Positions 11,130-20,125 are shown, counted from the first letter of the stretch. The stretch: 64,000 nt of DNA from Terriglobia bacterium (GCA_020073605.1 JAIQEW010000011.1:264099-328098), one strand, 5' to 3'. Program-made: numbers and translations. The notes: generated by a model from the sequence alone, not told the origin.

Positions 11130-11828
11130 TCAGCCGTGGACGCGGACCTCGCTGAAACTCAGCAGGACGCGCCCGCCGCCCATCGGACGCCCGAAACCCA
11201 GTTGGGGGCGGAAGCGGGAGAACAAGAGAACCTGATCGAGCTGGCGCCGGACCGCGGCATCGTTCGGTCCAGAAAGAATCTTGTAGAAGAGAACCTCGCC
11301 CTGAGCATTGAGCGTGGCCTCCAGCAGCAGCGCGCCGGAATTGGCGCGACCATCCGTTTCACCGATGCCAGGGAGCGGGAAAGGAGCGAGGCTTTCGAGT
11401 TGCGCGGGCTGGACCAGGTTCAGAGGCGAATCGTCCGGCACAACGCCGCTCAGGGGCATCCCCACAAGCATGCTCTGCACGACAAGGACAAAAACGGCCA
11501 CAGCCGTCAGAACTCCGCCGGTGGCAGGCACCGCGAGCGGCCTCACGATGTTTTGCGAAATCAGAACCGCGCGCGACCACAGACGGCTGACGCCCTCCCA
11601 GCGGGAGCGCGCCTGGGATGCCTGCACGCGAATTCGCATAGCGAGTCCGTCGGGCGGCGTCACTGCGGCAACATTGGCCAGATGAGTGGCCATCAAGCGA
11701 TAACGTTCCAGCTGCCGCCTGCAATCTCCGCAAGAATCGAGATGCTCGCGCAGGCGCACCCGCTCCGACGGGCGGATCGCTCCGTCGAGGTAACCCGGAA
11801 GGCAACGCTGCGATTCGCGGCAGTTCAT
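11130..11828 (-). CDS. Membrane anti-sigma factor with zf-HC2 domain and TonB-C-like periplasmic end
   Basis: 232 residues. The N-terminal anti-sigma zinc-finger-type helix bundle has the H-x3-C-x2-C motif (HLDSCGDC, residues 29-36). A membrane segment follows at about 98-117 (LTAVAVFVLVVQSMLVG). The periplasmic end has the pattern GALLLEATLNAQGEV then LLFSRFRPQLGFGRPM, which resembles the TonB C-terminal fold, where a variable strand carries a G-x-V motif. The start overlaps the end of the sigma gene by 4 bp (ATGA), so the two are translationally coupled, as is usual for ECF sigma/anti-sigma pairs. It should hold the sigma factor inactive until an envelope signal arrives. Confidence 0.85.
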   Translation of the reverse strand: MNCRESQRCLPGYLDGAIRPSERVRLREHLDSCGDCRRQLERYRLMATHLANVAAVTPPDGLAMRIRVQASQARSRWEGVSRLWSRAVLISQNIVRPLAVPATGGVLTAVAVFVLVVQSMLVGMPLSGVVPDDSPLNLVQPAQLESLAPFPLPGIGETDGRANSGALLLEATLNAQGEVLFYKILSGPNDAAVRRQLDQVLLFSRFRPQLGFGRPMGGGRVLLSFSEVRVHG

Positions 11829-12631
11829 TGCCCGCCTCCGTGCATTTCCGCGAGCCCACCGGCGGCTGCGGGAAGAGCGCCCACGGCTTCAGAGCCTTCC
11901 ACAAATCGAACTCTCTGCCGGCGGCGCGACGCGCCCCGCGCCACATGAATCGGCGCTTCAGCAATTTCGTGCTGAGGCGCGTGCAGGATCGGATCGAGAA
12001 TTTCCTTGAGGATTCGCCGGCCGCGCAAAATGCGTGATTTTACGGTTCCCACGGATACTTCCATCACTTCAGCGATCTCCTCGTAGGAAAGCCCTTCAAG
12101 ATCTCTCAGGATTACCGCGCTGCGAAACAGCGGCGGGACTTCCGCCAGCGCCCGGCGCACCGTCGTCTGCGTTTCGTGCGCGGCGCACTGTTCGAACGGG
12201 GTAGCCTCGGCGTCCTGCAACTCGAACATCGGGCCGTGCTCCGTCTCTTCGGCGTCAATTGAAACCTGCTGCCGGTGGTGCCGCCAGCACCAGCGGCGAT
12301 GGTTCAGCGCCTGCCGCACGGAAACGCGATACAGCCAGGTCTTCAGCGAACTGCTGCGGCGGAAGCCATGAATCCCGCGAAATACGCGGAGAAAAACTTC
12401 CTGCGTCACGTCGGCGGCGTCGGCAGCGTCGGAGAGGATTCCGTACACCAGGTTGTACACGCTGGCGTGATAGTAAGTGACGAGATAATCGAACGCTGAT
12501 TCGGAGCCGGCTTGAAGCTCCGTCACCAGCTCCGCTTCGTCACGTCCCCACGGCAGACTGTGCGCCAGTTCGGCCATCGCGTGCACCGCGCTCCCAAGGG
12601 CGTCTTTCGAATTAGACACCGGCTCGCCCAT
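11825..12631 (-). CDS. RNA polymerase ECF sigma factor, RpoE-like
   Basis: 268 residues. Region 2 spans about 45-113 (AFDYLVTYYHASVYNLVYG, then DVTQEVFLRVFRGIHGF, then LKTWLYRVSVRQALNHRR). Region 4 spans about 160-215 (LAEVPPLFRSAVILRDLEG, LSYEEIAEVMEVSVGTVKSR). There is no region 1 or full region 3, as expected of group 4 sigma factors. A C-terminal tail of about 50 residues after region 4 is rich in Ala, Arg and Gly and has no obvious function. It is coupled to the anti-sigma gene downstream. Confidence 0.93.
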   Translation of the reverse strand: MGEPVSNSKDALGSAVHAMAELAHSLPWGRDEAELVTELQAGSESAFDYLVTYYHASVYNLVYGILSDAADAADVTQEVFLRVFRGIHGFRRSSSLKTWLYRVSVRQALNHRRWCWRHHRQQVSIDAEETEHGPMFELQDAEATPFEQCAAHETQTTVRRALAEVPPLFRSAVILRDLEGLSYEEIAEVMEVSVGTVKSRILRGRRILKEILDPILHAPQHEIAEAPIHVARGASRRRQRVRFVEGSEAVGALPAAAGGLAEMHGGGQ

Positions 12632-12717
12632 CTATGTTGCTAAGGATAGCAGAAATATCACGGGGAAGTGATGAACCGAAAGTACCAGCCCGGGACACAG
12701 CGTAAGTTGTTGAAAAG

Positions 12718-12756
<39 letters not shown>

Positions 12757-12788
12757 CGAATCGTAAATCTAACGCTCTGCCGCGTCTA

Positions 12789-12797
12789 TGCTATGAT
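12789..12797 (+). promoter_or_regulatory. Putative extended -10 promoter of the 80-residue ORF
   Basis: TGCTATGAT forms an extended -10 (TGn plus TATGAT, hexamer 12792-12797) with no good -35. It ends 9 bp before the ATG at 12807, so transcription would start within a few bases of the codon and the mRNA would be leaderless or nearly so. Confidence 0.4.
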
Positions 12798-12806
12798 CCG
12801 TCAAAG

Positions 12807-13049
12807 ATGACCACATTGGAAGCAGCCTACAGCAATGACCCAAAGGTGGTCGCCCGTATCGGAGATGTTGTCATGGGACCCGGTGACGTGCGAGCAATCG
12901 TCATCGCGATTGACGGAATGTTCGTGACCATTCTGGGAATCGGGACCAGCAAAGATACCGGGGAGACGTTTGTCCTGCCTTCACGCTGGACCGACAAGTG
13001 CCCAGCAGACCGCTGCTACTACCTGGAAAAGCAAACGCTGAGTCTCTAA
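12807..13049 (+). CDS. Small protein of unknown function inside the tRNA-Ala cassette
   Basis: 80 residues, soluble, with two Cys close together near the end (DKCPADRCYYLEK). A beta-rich centre (ARIGDVVMGPGDVRAIVIAI, then MFVTILGIG) looks like a small barrel fold. I do not recognise it. No clear ribosome-binding site precedes the ATG; the extended -10 motif sits immediately upstream. It ends 17 bp before the DUF805 start, so the two are probably co-transcribed. Confidence 0.55.
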   Translation: MTTLEAAYSNDPKVVARIGDVVMGPGDVRAIVIAIDGMFVTILGIGTSKDTGETFVLPSRWTDKCPADRCYYLEKQTLSL

Positions 13050-13066
13050 GCCCTGGCGTCCAAAAC

Positions 13067-13399
13067 ATGACGAATATCTTCACGTTGAAGGGTCGTCTAA
13101 CTGGTGGACGATTTTTCGCGTGGTATCTGCCCACTGTCCTTCTTGGAGTCGTTTTGAAATTCGACCTTGTGGCAAGCCCTTGGGATAGCATCATTGCCTT
13201 GCTATATCTTATCAGCCTGCCAGTGGCAGTAATCGCAGCAGTTCGTCGGTCTCACGACCTCGGGCACAGTGGTTGGTTTGCCCTTATCACCCTTATTCCC
13301 TTTGTCGGGTGGTACTTAGTTTTCAAACAGGGCCAGCCTGGTGAGAATAAGTACGGCCCTCCACCAAGTCGGAAGTCCGACGTACAGTCAGCCGGGTAA
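13067..13399 (+). CDS. DUF805 family membrane protein
   Basis: 110 residues from MTNIFTLKGRLTGGRFF. Three hydrophobic segments are visible (about 20-31, 41-59 and 71-84), followed by a polar tail with the typical DUF805 ending GWYLVFKQGQPGENKYGPPP. The family core RSHDLGHSGWFAL is at about 61-73. DUF805 proteins are small inner-membrane proteins of unknown role, often carried on phages, islands and accessory regions. Here the gene lies inside the tRNA-Ala cassette. An in-frame ATG further upstream overlaps the previous gene and was not used. Confidence 0.85.
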   Translation: MTNIFTLKGRLTGGRFFAWYLPTVLLGVVLKFDLVASPWDSIIALLYLISLPVAVIAAVRRSHDLGHSGWFALITLIPFVGWYLVFKQGQPGENKYGPPPSRKSDVQSAG

Positions 13400-13514
13400 A
13401 CTCTACTGGACAAAGAAATCTGGATGAAGTCCGGCGAGGTGCCCGGGCACACCATCGGAGATGGTCACAGGGTTGCGGTAGAGAGAATACAAGAGATGTT
13501 GGTCTAAAGTTAAT

Positions 13515-13590
<76 letters not shown>

Positions 13591-13689
13591 ACCGAAAGGA
13601 AAACGACAGCGATTGCTTTTATAGCACCCAGAGACGCGAAGCGTCAAACGAGGCGCGAACCAGAGCATGTCGAAAACTCATCTTCATGA

Positions 13690-13749
13690 CCTCAGGGGTT
13701 GAAACCCCTGAGGTAATCAAGCGACTCACGGCGGGGTTGAAACCCCGCC
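13690..13749. repeat. Pair of REP-like palindromes
   Basis: Two perfect inverted repeats share the core GGGGTTGAAACCCC: 13690-13713 (11-bp arms, CCTCAGGGGTT/AACCCCTGAGG) and 13730-13749 (9-bp arms, GGCGGGGTT/AACCCCGCC), 16 bp apart. They stand in the non-coding gap between tRNA-Ala and the beta-CASP gene. Neither is followed by a T run, so they look like repetitive extragenic palindromes rather than a plain terminator. Confidence 0.7.
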
Positions 13750-13786
13750 CTTCCGCCTTTCAACAAACTGCTAGAATACGTCCGCA

Positions 13787-15187
13787 ATGGCGAAGATCAC
13801 TTTTCTGGGCGCGGCGGGAACGGTGACCGGCTCGAAGTACCTGATCGAAGCAGGGGGCAAGCGGCTGCTGGTGGACTGCGGGCTGTTTGAAGGCTCAAAG
13901 CAACTGAAGCAGCGCAACTGGGATGAGCTCCCCATCGACCCGGCGACGATCGATTGGGTGCTGCTGACGCACGCGCACATCGACCACACGGGCTATCTGC
14001 CGCGGCTTGCGCGGAGCGGGTTTCGCGGGCCGATCTATGCCAACGCGGCTACGCAAGAACTTTGCGCGCTCCTGCTTCCCGATTCCGCACACATACAGGA
14101 AGAAGACGCGCAATACGCGGCGAAGAAGGGTTACAGCGCGCACAAGCCTCCGCTGCCTCTTTATACCGTTGCGGAATCGCATGCGGCGCTTCAGCAATTC
14201 CGGATGATTCCGCGCGCCGAACCGTTCACGATCAGCCCGCAATTTTCCGTCCGGCCGCACGACGCGGGACACATTCTTGGATCGACCTGGCTCGAGCTGA
14301 CGATTATGGAAAACGGGAAGCAGACGCTGGTGGTTTTCTCCGGCGACGTTGGCCGCTACGATCAGCCCATCCTGAAGGATCCAGAATCGCCCGCGCGCGC
14401 CGATTTTCTGCTGTGCGAATCGACATACGGCGACCGGGACCATCCGGCCGGTTCGGTCCTGGATGAGTTGGCGGAAATCGTCAATGCAACCGCGAAGCGC
14501 GGCGGAGCGGTCGTGATTCCGGCGTTCGCCGTCGGCAGGACGCAGATGCTGATGTATTACCTCCGCCAACTCGAGGAGCAGCAGCGCATCCCGCATCTGC
14601 CGGTGTTCGTGGACAGCCCGATGGCGATCAACGTAACGGGCCTCTACATGAACCATCACGAAGACCACGACGCGGATTTCAGACAGCAGGAAGCGACCGG
14701 GAGTCACGATCCGCTGAACTGCCATGAAGTCCACATGACGCGCAGCGTGGAAGAATCGAAGAAGATCAACGACGTCGTCGCGCCCTGCATCATCATCTCA
14801 GCGAGCGGGATGATCACGGGAGGGCGCATCAAGCACCATCTGGCAAAGCGGCTGCCGGATTCAAGAAGCACGGTCCTGCTCGTTGGGTTCCAGGCTGAAG
14901 GCTCGGGCGGGCGCGCGCTGCTGGATGGCGCGAAGTATTTGCGCATTCACAACGAACAGATTCCCGTGCGGGCGAAGATTATCGAGGTTGGACAACTCTC
15001 CGCGCACGCGGGGAAAAGCGAATTGCTACGATGGCTTTCCGGTTTTCAGGCTCCGCCCAAGCAGACGTTTCTGGTGCACGGCGAACCGAGCGGGCTTAAC
15101 GGGCTGCGCGACGCCATCGCGAGCCAATACCGCTGGCCGGTGACGATCCCTGCGTATCAGCAGTCGTTTGACTTGGGCGCGATGTGA
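13787..15187 (+). CDS. Metallo-beta-lactamase/beta-CASP RNA-processing exonuclease family protein
   Basis: 466 residues. The zinc-binding motif THAHIDHTG is at residues 61-69. Further MBL motifs are the HDAGHILGS region at about 160-168 and FSGDVGRYDQP at about 180. The beta-CASP domain follows with VVIPAFAVGRTQ, VDSPMAI and the C-terminal motif block IIISASGMITGGRI, HLAKRL, and GQLSAHAGK with HGEPSG. Members act on RNA or, for some, on DNA (CPSF/RNase J-like). It is monocistronic here and convergent with the aminotransferase. Confidence 0.93.
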   Translation: MAKITFLGAAGTVTGSKYLIEAGGKRLLVDCGLFEGSKQLKQRNWDELPIDPATIDWVLLTHAHIDHTGYLPRLARSGFRGPIYANAATQELCALLLPDSAHIQEEDAQYAAKKGYSAHKPPLPLYTVAESHAALQQFRMIPRAEPFTISPQFSVRPHDAGHILGSTWLELTIMENGKQTLVVFSGDVGRYDQPILKDPESPARADFLLCESTYGDRDHPAGSVLDELAEIVNATAKRGGAVVIPAFAVGRTQMLMYYLRQLEEQQRIPHLPVFVDSPMAINVTGLYMNHHEDHDADFRQQEATGSHDPLNCHEVHMTRSVEESKKINDVVAPCIIISASGMITGGRIKHHLAKRLPDSRSTVLLVGFQAEGSGGRALLDGAKYLRIHNEQIPVRAKIIEVGQLSAHAGKSELLRWLSGFQAPPKQTFLVHGEPSGLNGLRDAIASQYRWPVTIPAYQQSFDLGAM

Positions 15188-15220
15188 CCGGGTGCTTCAT
15201 CGAGCAGCGGACTCTGCCGC

Positions 15221-16420
15221 TCACTTCGCAATCTTGAGTTTGGCGAGGCGCTCGGCGGCGGCCTGAAATGTCTTTTCCGTTTTGCAGAACGTGAAGCGGA
15301 GGTGTGTGCGGCCGTCCGCCGGATTGTGGTAGAAGCTCGATCCCGGCACGGCGGCCACGCCGATATCGGTCACAAGATACTTCGCGAACGCGACGTCATC
15401 CGGAAAACCGAACGCGGAAATATCCGTCATGATGTAGTAGGCGCCGCGAGGCTTGAAACAGCGGAAACCTGCGCTCGTCAAAATTCCTAGCAGGCGATCG
15501 CGGCGCGCGAGGTAGTCGCGCGCGAGCGATTCGTAGTAGCTCGAAGGCGATTGCAACGCCACTGCTCCTGCCTCCTGCAACGGCGCCGCCGCCCCAACCG
15601 TGACGAAGTCGTGCACCTTGCGGATCGCCGCGGTCACTTCCGGCGATGCGATGGCCCAGCCGACCCGCCAGCCCGTGACGCTGTAGGTCTTCGAAAGCGC
15701 GTTGATCGTGATCGTGCGGTCGCGCATCCCATCGAGCGAGGCGAGCGAAATGTGCCGCGCGCCGTCGTAGAGCATGTGTTCGTAGATCTCGTCCGTGATG
15801 GCGAATGTGTTCCACCGCACGCAGAGATCGCGAATGCACTCGAACTCGGCGCGCTCGAACACTTTTCCGGTGGGATTGTTCGGCGTGTTCAGGATGATCG
15901 CCTTCGTCGAAGGGCCAAACGCGGCGGCCAGCTCCTCTGGGTCGAACGTCCAATCGGGAGGACGAAGCTTCACGTAACGAGGCGTTGCGCCGGAGAGAAT
16001 GGCATCGGGGCCGTAATTTTCATAGAACGGCTCGAACACGACGACTTCGTCGCCCGGATTGATGATGGCCATCATGGAGGAGATCATCGCTTCGGTGGAG
16101 CCGCAGCAGACGGTGATCTCGCGCTCGGGATCGACGGTGACGCCCTGCATGCGCTGGAAGTTTTCGGCGATGGCGTCGCGAAACTTCTTCGCGCCCCACG
16201 TGATGGCGTACTGATTGATGTCCGCGGCAATCGCTTCCTGCGCGGCGCGCTTGATTTCGGCGGGCGCGGGAAAATCGGGATAACCCTGCGAGAGATTAAC
16301 GGCGCCGTGACGAAACGCCAAGCGCGTCATTTCACGGATTACCGATTCGGTGAAAAGCTCGGCTTTGGAGGAGAGTTTCGGGCTAATGGCCGTGGCGCGT
16401 CCGGGCTGGGCTGAATTCAC
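15221..16420 (-). CDS. Class I/II pyridoxal-phosphate aminotransferase
   Basis: 399 residues. The fold-type I hallmarks are: the start region VNLSQGYPDFPAP; NTPNNPTGKVF at about 180; DEIYEHMLYDG at about 211; the PLP lysine in NALSKTYSVTGWRVGW (about residue 240); and the C-terminal Arg in HLRFTFCKTEKTF. The pattern is closest to the methionine/kynurenine/glutamine transaminase group (YbdL-like), which transaminates methionine or aromatic amino acids; the exact substrate is not decided by sequence. The start overlaps the end of the lytic transglycosylase gene by 38 bp, so the two are probably co-transcribed. Confidence 0.9.
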   Translation of the reverse strand: MNSAQPGRATAISPKLSSKAELFTESVIREMTRLAFRHGAVNLSQGYPDFPAPAEIKRAAQEAIAADINQYAITWGAKKFRDAIAENFQRMQGVTVDPEREITVCCGSTEAMISSMMAIINPGDEVVVFEPFYENYGPDAILSGATPRYVKLRPPDWTFDPEELAAAFGPSTKAIILNTPNNPTGKVFERAEFECIRDLCVRWNTFAITDEIYEHMLYDGARHISLASLDGMRDRTITINALSKTYSVTGWRVGWAIASPEVTAAIRKVHDFVTVGAAAPLQEAGAVALQSPSSYYESLARDYLARRDRLLGILTSAGFRCFKPRGAYYIMTDISAFGFPDDVAFAKYLVTDIGVAAVPGSSFYHNPADGRTHLRFTFCKTEKTFQAAAERLAKLKIAK

Positions 16421-18596
16421 TTTGCGCTCCGTAGAGGCGGCGATAGATGTCCGCGTTGCGCGTCACGATCTCGACATACTGGCGCGTTTCGGTGAACGGA
16501 ATCGAGTCCACGAATTCCGCCTTGTCGCGATAGGTCTGACCGGCCGTCCAGAACGCCACGCGGTCTTCCCCGGCATTGTACGCGGCCAGCGCCGATTCGA
16601 CGCCGCCAAACTGCTTGCGCAAAGAGGCGAAATAGGCCGTGCCGAGCCGGACATTGTAGTCCGGATCGACAAGCCGCGCCTGTGAATAGCGGAGGTTCTC
16701 CTGCTTCGCCAGGCGGCGGGCCGTCGGCCCGATCAGCTGCATCAAGCCGATGGCATTCTTGCCGGAACGCGCCTCGGGCTCGAACGCGGATTCCTGATGG
16801 ATCAGCCCGGCGACGATCATCGGGTCGAGGCCCTGACGGGCGGACCATTTTCGAATCGAAGACTCGAACGGCAGCGCATACGCGACGCGCCAGACGTCGC
16901 GCGGCACAACCGATACCGGCTGCGACTCAAGCTGCGGAAAGACCTGCCGGACCGTGACAACCGCCGCGCCATAGTGGCCGGCATCGACGGCGGATTGCGC
17001 GGCCTGAAGCAGCAAGCGCGGCTCGCCCGTCGCGGCATAGCCTGCGCGCAATTCAAGTTCGGCCGAGGAATCAAACGCGATCGAACGAAGCGCGTCGGCG
17101 CGCGATTGGCGGCCGGCGGCGGCCGGAGGAATCGGCCCGTCCAATTTGGGCGCGGCCGAGACCGGCGGAACAAAGGCGAGTACGTCCGATTTTTCCGCCG
17201 TCCCTACGCCAAGGTCGCGCAGGCGCTCGGAGGCGAGACCCTGAAAATAGTTTTGAGGATAGCGCTCGATCAACTTCGCGTAGTAGCCGCGCGCGAGCGC
17301 TGGAGTTCCGGCTTCCTCGGACAGACGGCCGAGCCAGTAGAGCGCGTCAGGAGTGTACTGCGATCCGGGAAAGCGCCGCAGATGCGCTTGCAGCATTTCC
17401 GCGGATTCGGGCTGGCGCTTCAGAACTGCGGTCCAGGCGACGCGCCATTGCGCGGAAACCGCGTTCGGCGACGCCGAAAAACTTTCTTCGAAGCGCTTGT
17501 AGTAACTTGCCGCGCGGTCGCGGTCGAGCTGCACCCAGAAGTAATTTCCGGCGAGAAAAAGGGCCGCTTCAGCCCAGTGGCTGGAGGGTGCGCGCGCGAC
17601 CGCGGATTCGACCGCGGCAACCATCTGCGTATCCTGCTGCTGCGCGCGATAGTAATCCGCGAGCGAAGCGAAACGCTCGGCGTCGACATCGGGATCATTG
17701 GGAATCAGTGCGGTCATCTCCGAGGGTCCCGCGCCTAGCCCAGCGCTACATTCCAGAATGCGCAGTTGCGCGCGCTCACGATCGGCGCCCGAGAGCTCAG
17801 GCAGCAGCTCGGCATATTCGTTGCGAGCATCTCTCCAGTTCTTCGCCGCAAAAAGCGACGCAGCGTGGGCGACACGCTGATCGAGCGGCAGCGCAGGATA
17901 TTCCGCGCCGAGCGTGCTGCGCAGGAAACCAAGCTTCGTGGCCGCCTGGCGAGCCTGTTCGCTCGTGGGGAAGCGCGTGTACACGGCCTGATAATCGGCC
18001 ACCGCGTCGAGAGGTTTACCGGCCTGCTCGCGAGCTTCCGCGCGCAGGAAAAGCAGCGCGGGCCTTTGCGGAGTAGAAGCATACGCATCAAGAGCGGCCA
18101 CGGCCTCGGCGGGCTGGTGCCCCGCGAGCGCGGCGTCGCCGAGCGACTGGAGCGCCTGGTCGGTCATCACCGAATCCGGAAAATCGACCCGGAATCTCTT
18201 GAGCCCGGCGAGCGCATCGGCGCTGCGGCCGAGGGCCAGATCGGTTTCGGCAGACCAATAGGCTGCGTAGTCAGCGAGCAGCGGATCGCCCTTGGCGCGC
18301 GCGAGCCATTTCGCGGCCTGCGCGTAGTTCCCTTTGCCGTAGTCGAAGTACCCGAGGGCAAGCGCCGCGCGCACGCCGAGAGCGCCGGAAGATTTTTGCG
18401 TCGCAATATTGCTGAGCTGGGCGTAGGCCGGCGAAGGATTGCTCTGCCTCAGCGCGCGCGAAAGTTTCTCGAGCTGCTTCGGCGTGACGGCGGCTTTGCG
18501 TACGGGCTCTGCCGCGGAGTTCGGGTGCGCAAAGCAGACCGAAGACACCAGCAGCAATACTCCGGCGGAGAAAGCGAGGCGGCCTGCAAATCTCAT
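16383..18596 (-). CDS. slt: Soluble lytic murein transglycosylase (Slt70-like)
   Basis: 737 residues from MRFAGRLAFSAGVLLLVSS, which starts a good signal peptide; the frame remains open upstream but overlaps the previous gene. The long middle part is a superhelix of TPR-like repeats (about 45-520). The C-terminal SLT domain starts near 565 with catalytic Glu in GLIHQESAFEPEARS, then AIGLMQLIGPTARRLA, NVRLGTAYFASL and ALAAYNAGEDRV. It cleaves the glycan strand of peptidoglycan in the periplasm, forming 1,6-anhydro ends. Both overall length and layout fit Slt70. The stop lies 38 bp inside the aminotransferase start. Confidence 0.93.
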   Translation of the reverse strand: MRFAGRLAFSAGVLLLVSSVCFAHPNSAAEPVRKAAVTPKQLEKLSRALRQSNPSPAYAQLSNIATQKSSGALGVRAALALGYFDYGKGNYAQAAKWLARAKGDPLLADYAAYWSAETDLALGRSADALAGLKRFRVDFPDSVMTDQALQSLGDAALAGHQPAEAVAALDAYASTPQRPALLFLRAEAREQAGKPLDAVADYQAVYTRFPTSEQARQAATKLGFLRSTLGAEYPALPLDQRVAHAASLFAAKNWRDARNEYAELLPELSGADRERAQLRILECSAGLGAGPSEMTALIPNDPDVDAERFASLADYYRAQQQDTQMVAAVESAVARAPSSHWAEAALFLAGNYFWVQLDRDRAASYYKRFEESFSASPNAVSAQWRVAWTAVLKRQPESAEMLQAHLRRFPGSQYTPDALYWLGRLSEEAGTPALARGYYAKLIERYPQNYFQGLASERLRDLGVGTAEKSDVLAFVPPVSAAPKLDGPIPPAAAGRQSRADALRSIAFDSSAELELRAGYAATGEPRLLLQAAQSAVDAGHYGAAVVTVRQVFPQLESQPVSVVPRDVWRVAYALPFESSIRKWSARQGLDPMIVAGLIHQESAFEPEARSGKNAIGLMQLIGPTARRLAKQENLRYSQARLVDPDYNVRLGTAYFASLRKQFGGVESALAAYNAGEDRVAFWTAGQTYRDKAEFVDSIPFTETRQYVEIVTRNADIYRRLYGAQSEFSPARTRHGH

Positions 18597-18606
18597 GGCT
18601 GCTATT

Positions 18607-19335
18607 TTACTGCCGCAGGACGGGCGAGGGATAGGGGTAGTCTCCGACGGCCTGCAAATCGCCCTCGGCGAGGATCTCCACCAACCAATGGTGGAAGTAA
18701 TCCACGGGATGGTCCTGGATCGCGCGGAAGCGGCGGTCATATTCCTTGCGTGCTTTATCGATATCACTGCGCAACCGATTACAGATGTCCCTATTCTCAC
18801 GGCCCAATCGAACGTCCTTGGGCCTCAATAGTTTGATGTCTTGCATGGCCACTTTGGCTACCCGGTTGGCCCGGCGGTGGAGGTCTTTCAGCTCGTCCGA
18901 CAGGCTGGCGACATCGAAGGCCGCAGTTTCCGCAACCGCCGCTTCCACCGGCTCTTCAGGCTCGGCGACTGGCGGCTCCTCGATCGCAGCAGCATGCACG
19001 GGAATCTCGGCGGGCGACTCCTCGACTTCCGCAACGGCGGAAGCCTTTGCGCCGGCATGCTCGTCCGAGCCATGCTGCTCGCGCGGATTCAGCGCGACGG
19101 CCACGAAGTTCGAAAGCACGGACAACCCCGCGGCGAGCGCGGACGCCGCGGTCTGCGCGCGGAGCATCGCGGGCAGAGCATTGCTTGGGCGGCTGGACGA
19201 GCACGCCGCCACAAGATCGGCGTACGCCTGGTGCAGCTCATCCGCCGTGCGTTGCAGCGGAGCGAGATTGTCGCGCAAGGCCCGAGAAACGGCCTCTTCG
19301 AGGGCCTGTTCGAGAGATTTTTGCCGCTCTTTCAA
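18607..19335 (-). CDS. Protein of unknown function with helical N- and C-terminal domains
   Basis: 242 residues, no signal peptide. An N-terminal helical part (about 1-75) is followed by a low-complexity acidic linker rich in Ala, Glu and Pro (about 85-135). A charged helical C-domain follows (DELKDLHRRANRVAKVAMQDI, then CNRLRSDIDKARKEYDRRFRA), ending in Pro/Tyr. I do not recognise it. It ends only 10 bp before the slt start, so the two probably form one transcript, hinting at a cell-envelope role; that link is inference from position only. Confidence 0.7.
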   Translation of the reverse strand: MKERQKSLEQALEEAVSRALRDNLAPLQRTADELHQAYADLVAACSSSRPSNALPAMLRAQTAASALAAGLSVLSNFVAVALNPREQHGSDEHAGAKASAVAEVEESPAEIPVHAAAIEEPPVAEPEEPVEAAVAETAAFDVASLSDELKDLHRRANRVAKVAMQDIKLLRPKDVRLGRENRDICNRLRSDIDKARKEYDRRFRAIQDHPVDYFHHWLVEILAEGDLQAVGDYPYPSPVLRQ

Positions 19336-19517
19336 GGGTTTCCCCTACCTTTTGCGATTATGGAAACCGTATCTCGGGGTGTCAACGGACATTCCTCGCG
19401 CATGTTCCTGAGTATGCAGGGCATGCCCGAGCAGAGCGGCGGGCGGGTTCAGGTTTCGCTTGCCTTCCCCGGGGCTGGTTCGTATCTTCGAGGCGCCAAG
19501 CGGGAGTCCCCAGCCCC

Positions 19518-20021
19518 ATGCTGACGGCCAAGCAGATACAAGAGCTCCTGAAGCTGCAACCTCTCCCCATCGAAGGCGGATACTTCGTCGAGACGTACAG
19601 GTCGAAATTCACCCTGGCGCAGTCATCGCTTCCGCCCTCCTATCCGGGCGAGCGGGCGCTCTCGACGGCGATCTATTACATGCTCACTCCGGACACCTTC
19701 TCCGCCATGCACCGGCTCAAGGGAGACGAGGTCTACCACTTCTATTTGGGCGATCCGGTCGAGATGCTGGTGCTGAAACCGGACGGAACCGCGGAAGCGA
19801 TTCTGCTGGGACAAGGCATCGCGTCAGGCATGCGCCTGCAGCATGTCGTCCCAGCGGGGGCGTGGCAGGGCTCGCGTCTCGCTCCCGGCGGGAAATACGC
19901 GCTGATGGGCACCACGATGGGGCCCGGATTTGACCCGCAAGACTACGAGCCGGGCAAGCGCGAAGAGTTAAGCGCCAGGTACGCCGCATATGCCCCTCTG
20001 ATTGCTTTCCTTACCAGGTGA
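19518..20021 (+). CDS. Cupin-like DUF985 (cupin_5) family protein
   Basis: 167 residues from MLTAKQIQELLKLQPLPIEGGYF. The family pattern is present in order: GGYFVETYRS, YYMLTPDTFSAMHRLKGDEVYHFYLGDP, then VPAGAWQGSRL and GTTMGPGFDPQDYE. The fold is a single-domain cupin barrel with a possible metal/ligand site at the His of AMHRL and the Glu of DEVYHF. The biochemical role of the family is not established. It diverges from the unknown gene at 18607-19335, with 182 bp between them. Confidence 0.88.
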   Translation: MLTAKQIQELLKLQPLPIEGGYFVETYRSKFTLAQSSLPPSYPGERALSTAIYYMLTPDTFSAMHRLKGDEVYHFYLGDPVEMLVLKPDGTAEAILLGQGIASGMRLQHVVPAGAWQGSRLAPGGKYALMGTTMGPGFDPQDYEPGKREELSARYAAYAPLIAFLTR

Positions 20022-20104
20022 CGTGCTTCCGTCTTCATTAGGCACTCGATCTATTCACGCCTCGAAAGCGCGAATTCAGCGCTCAGCAGGCACAAGCTCC
20101 AAAA

Positions 20105-20113
20105 TGCTATAAT
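20105..20113 (+). promoter_or_regulatory. Extended -10 promoter of ssrA
   Basis: TGCTATAAT: a perfect TATAAT (20108-20113) with an upstream TGn, 12 bp before the first base of tmRNA. No good -35 is seen at the normal distance, which is common when an extended -10 is present. Confidence 0.75.
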
Positions 20114-20125
20114 GGGGTTACCAAC

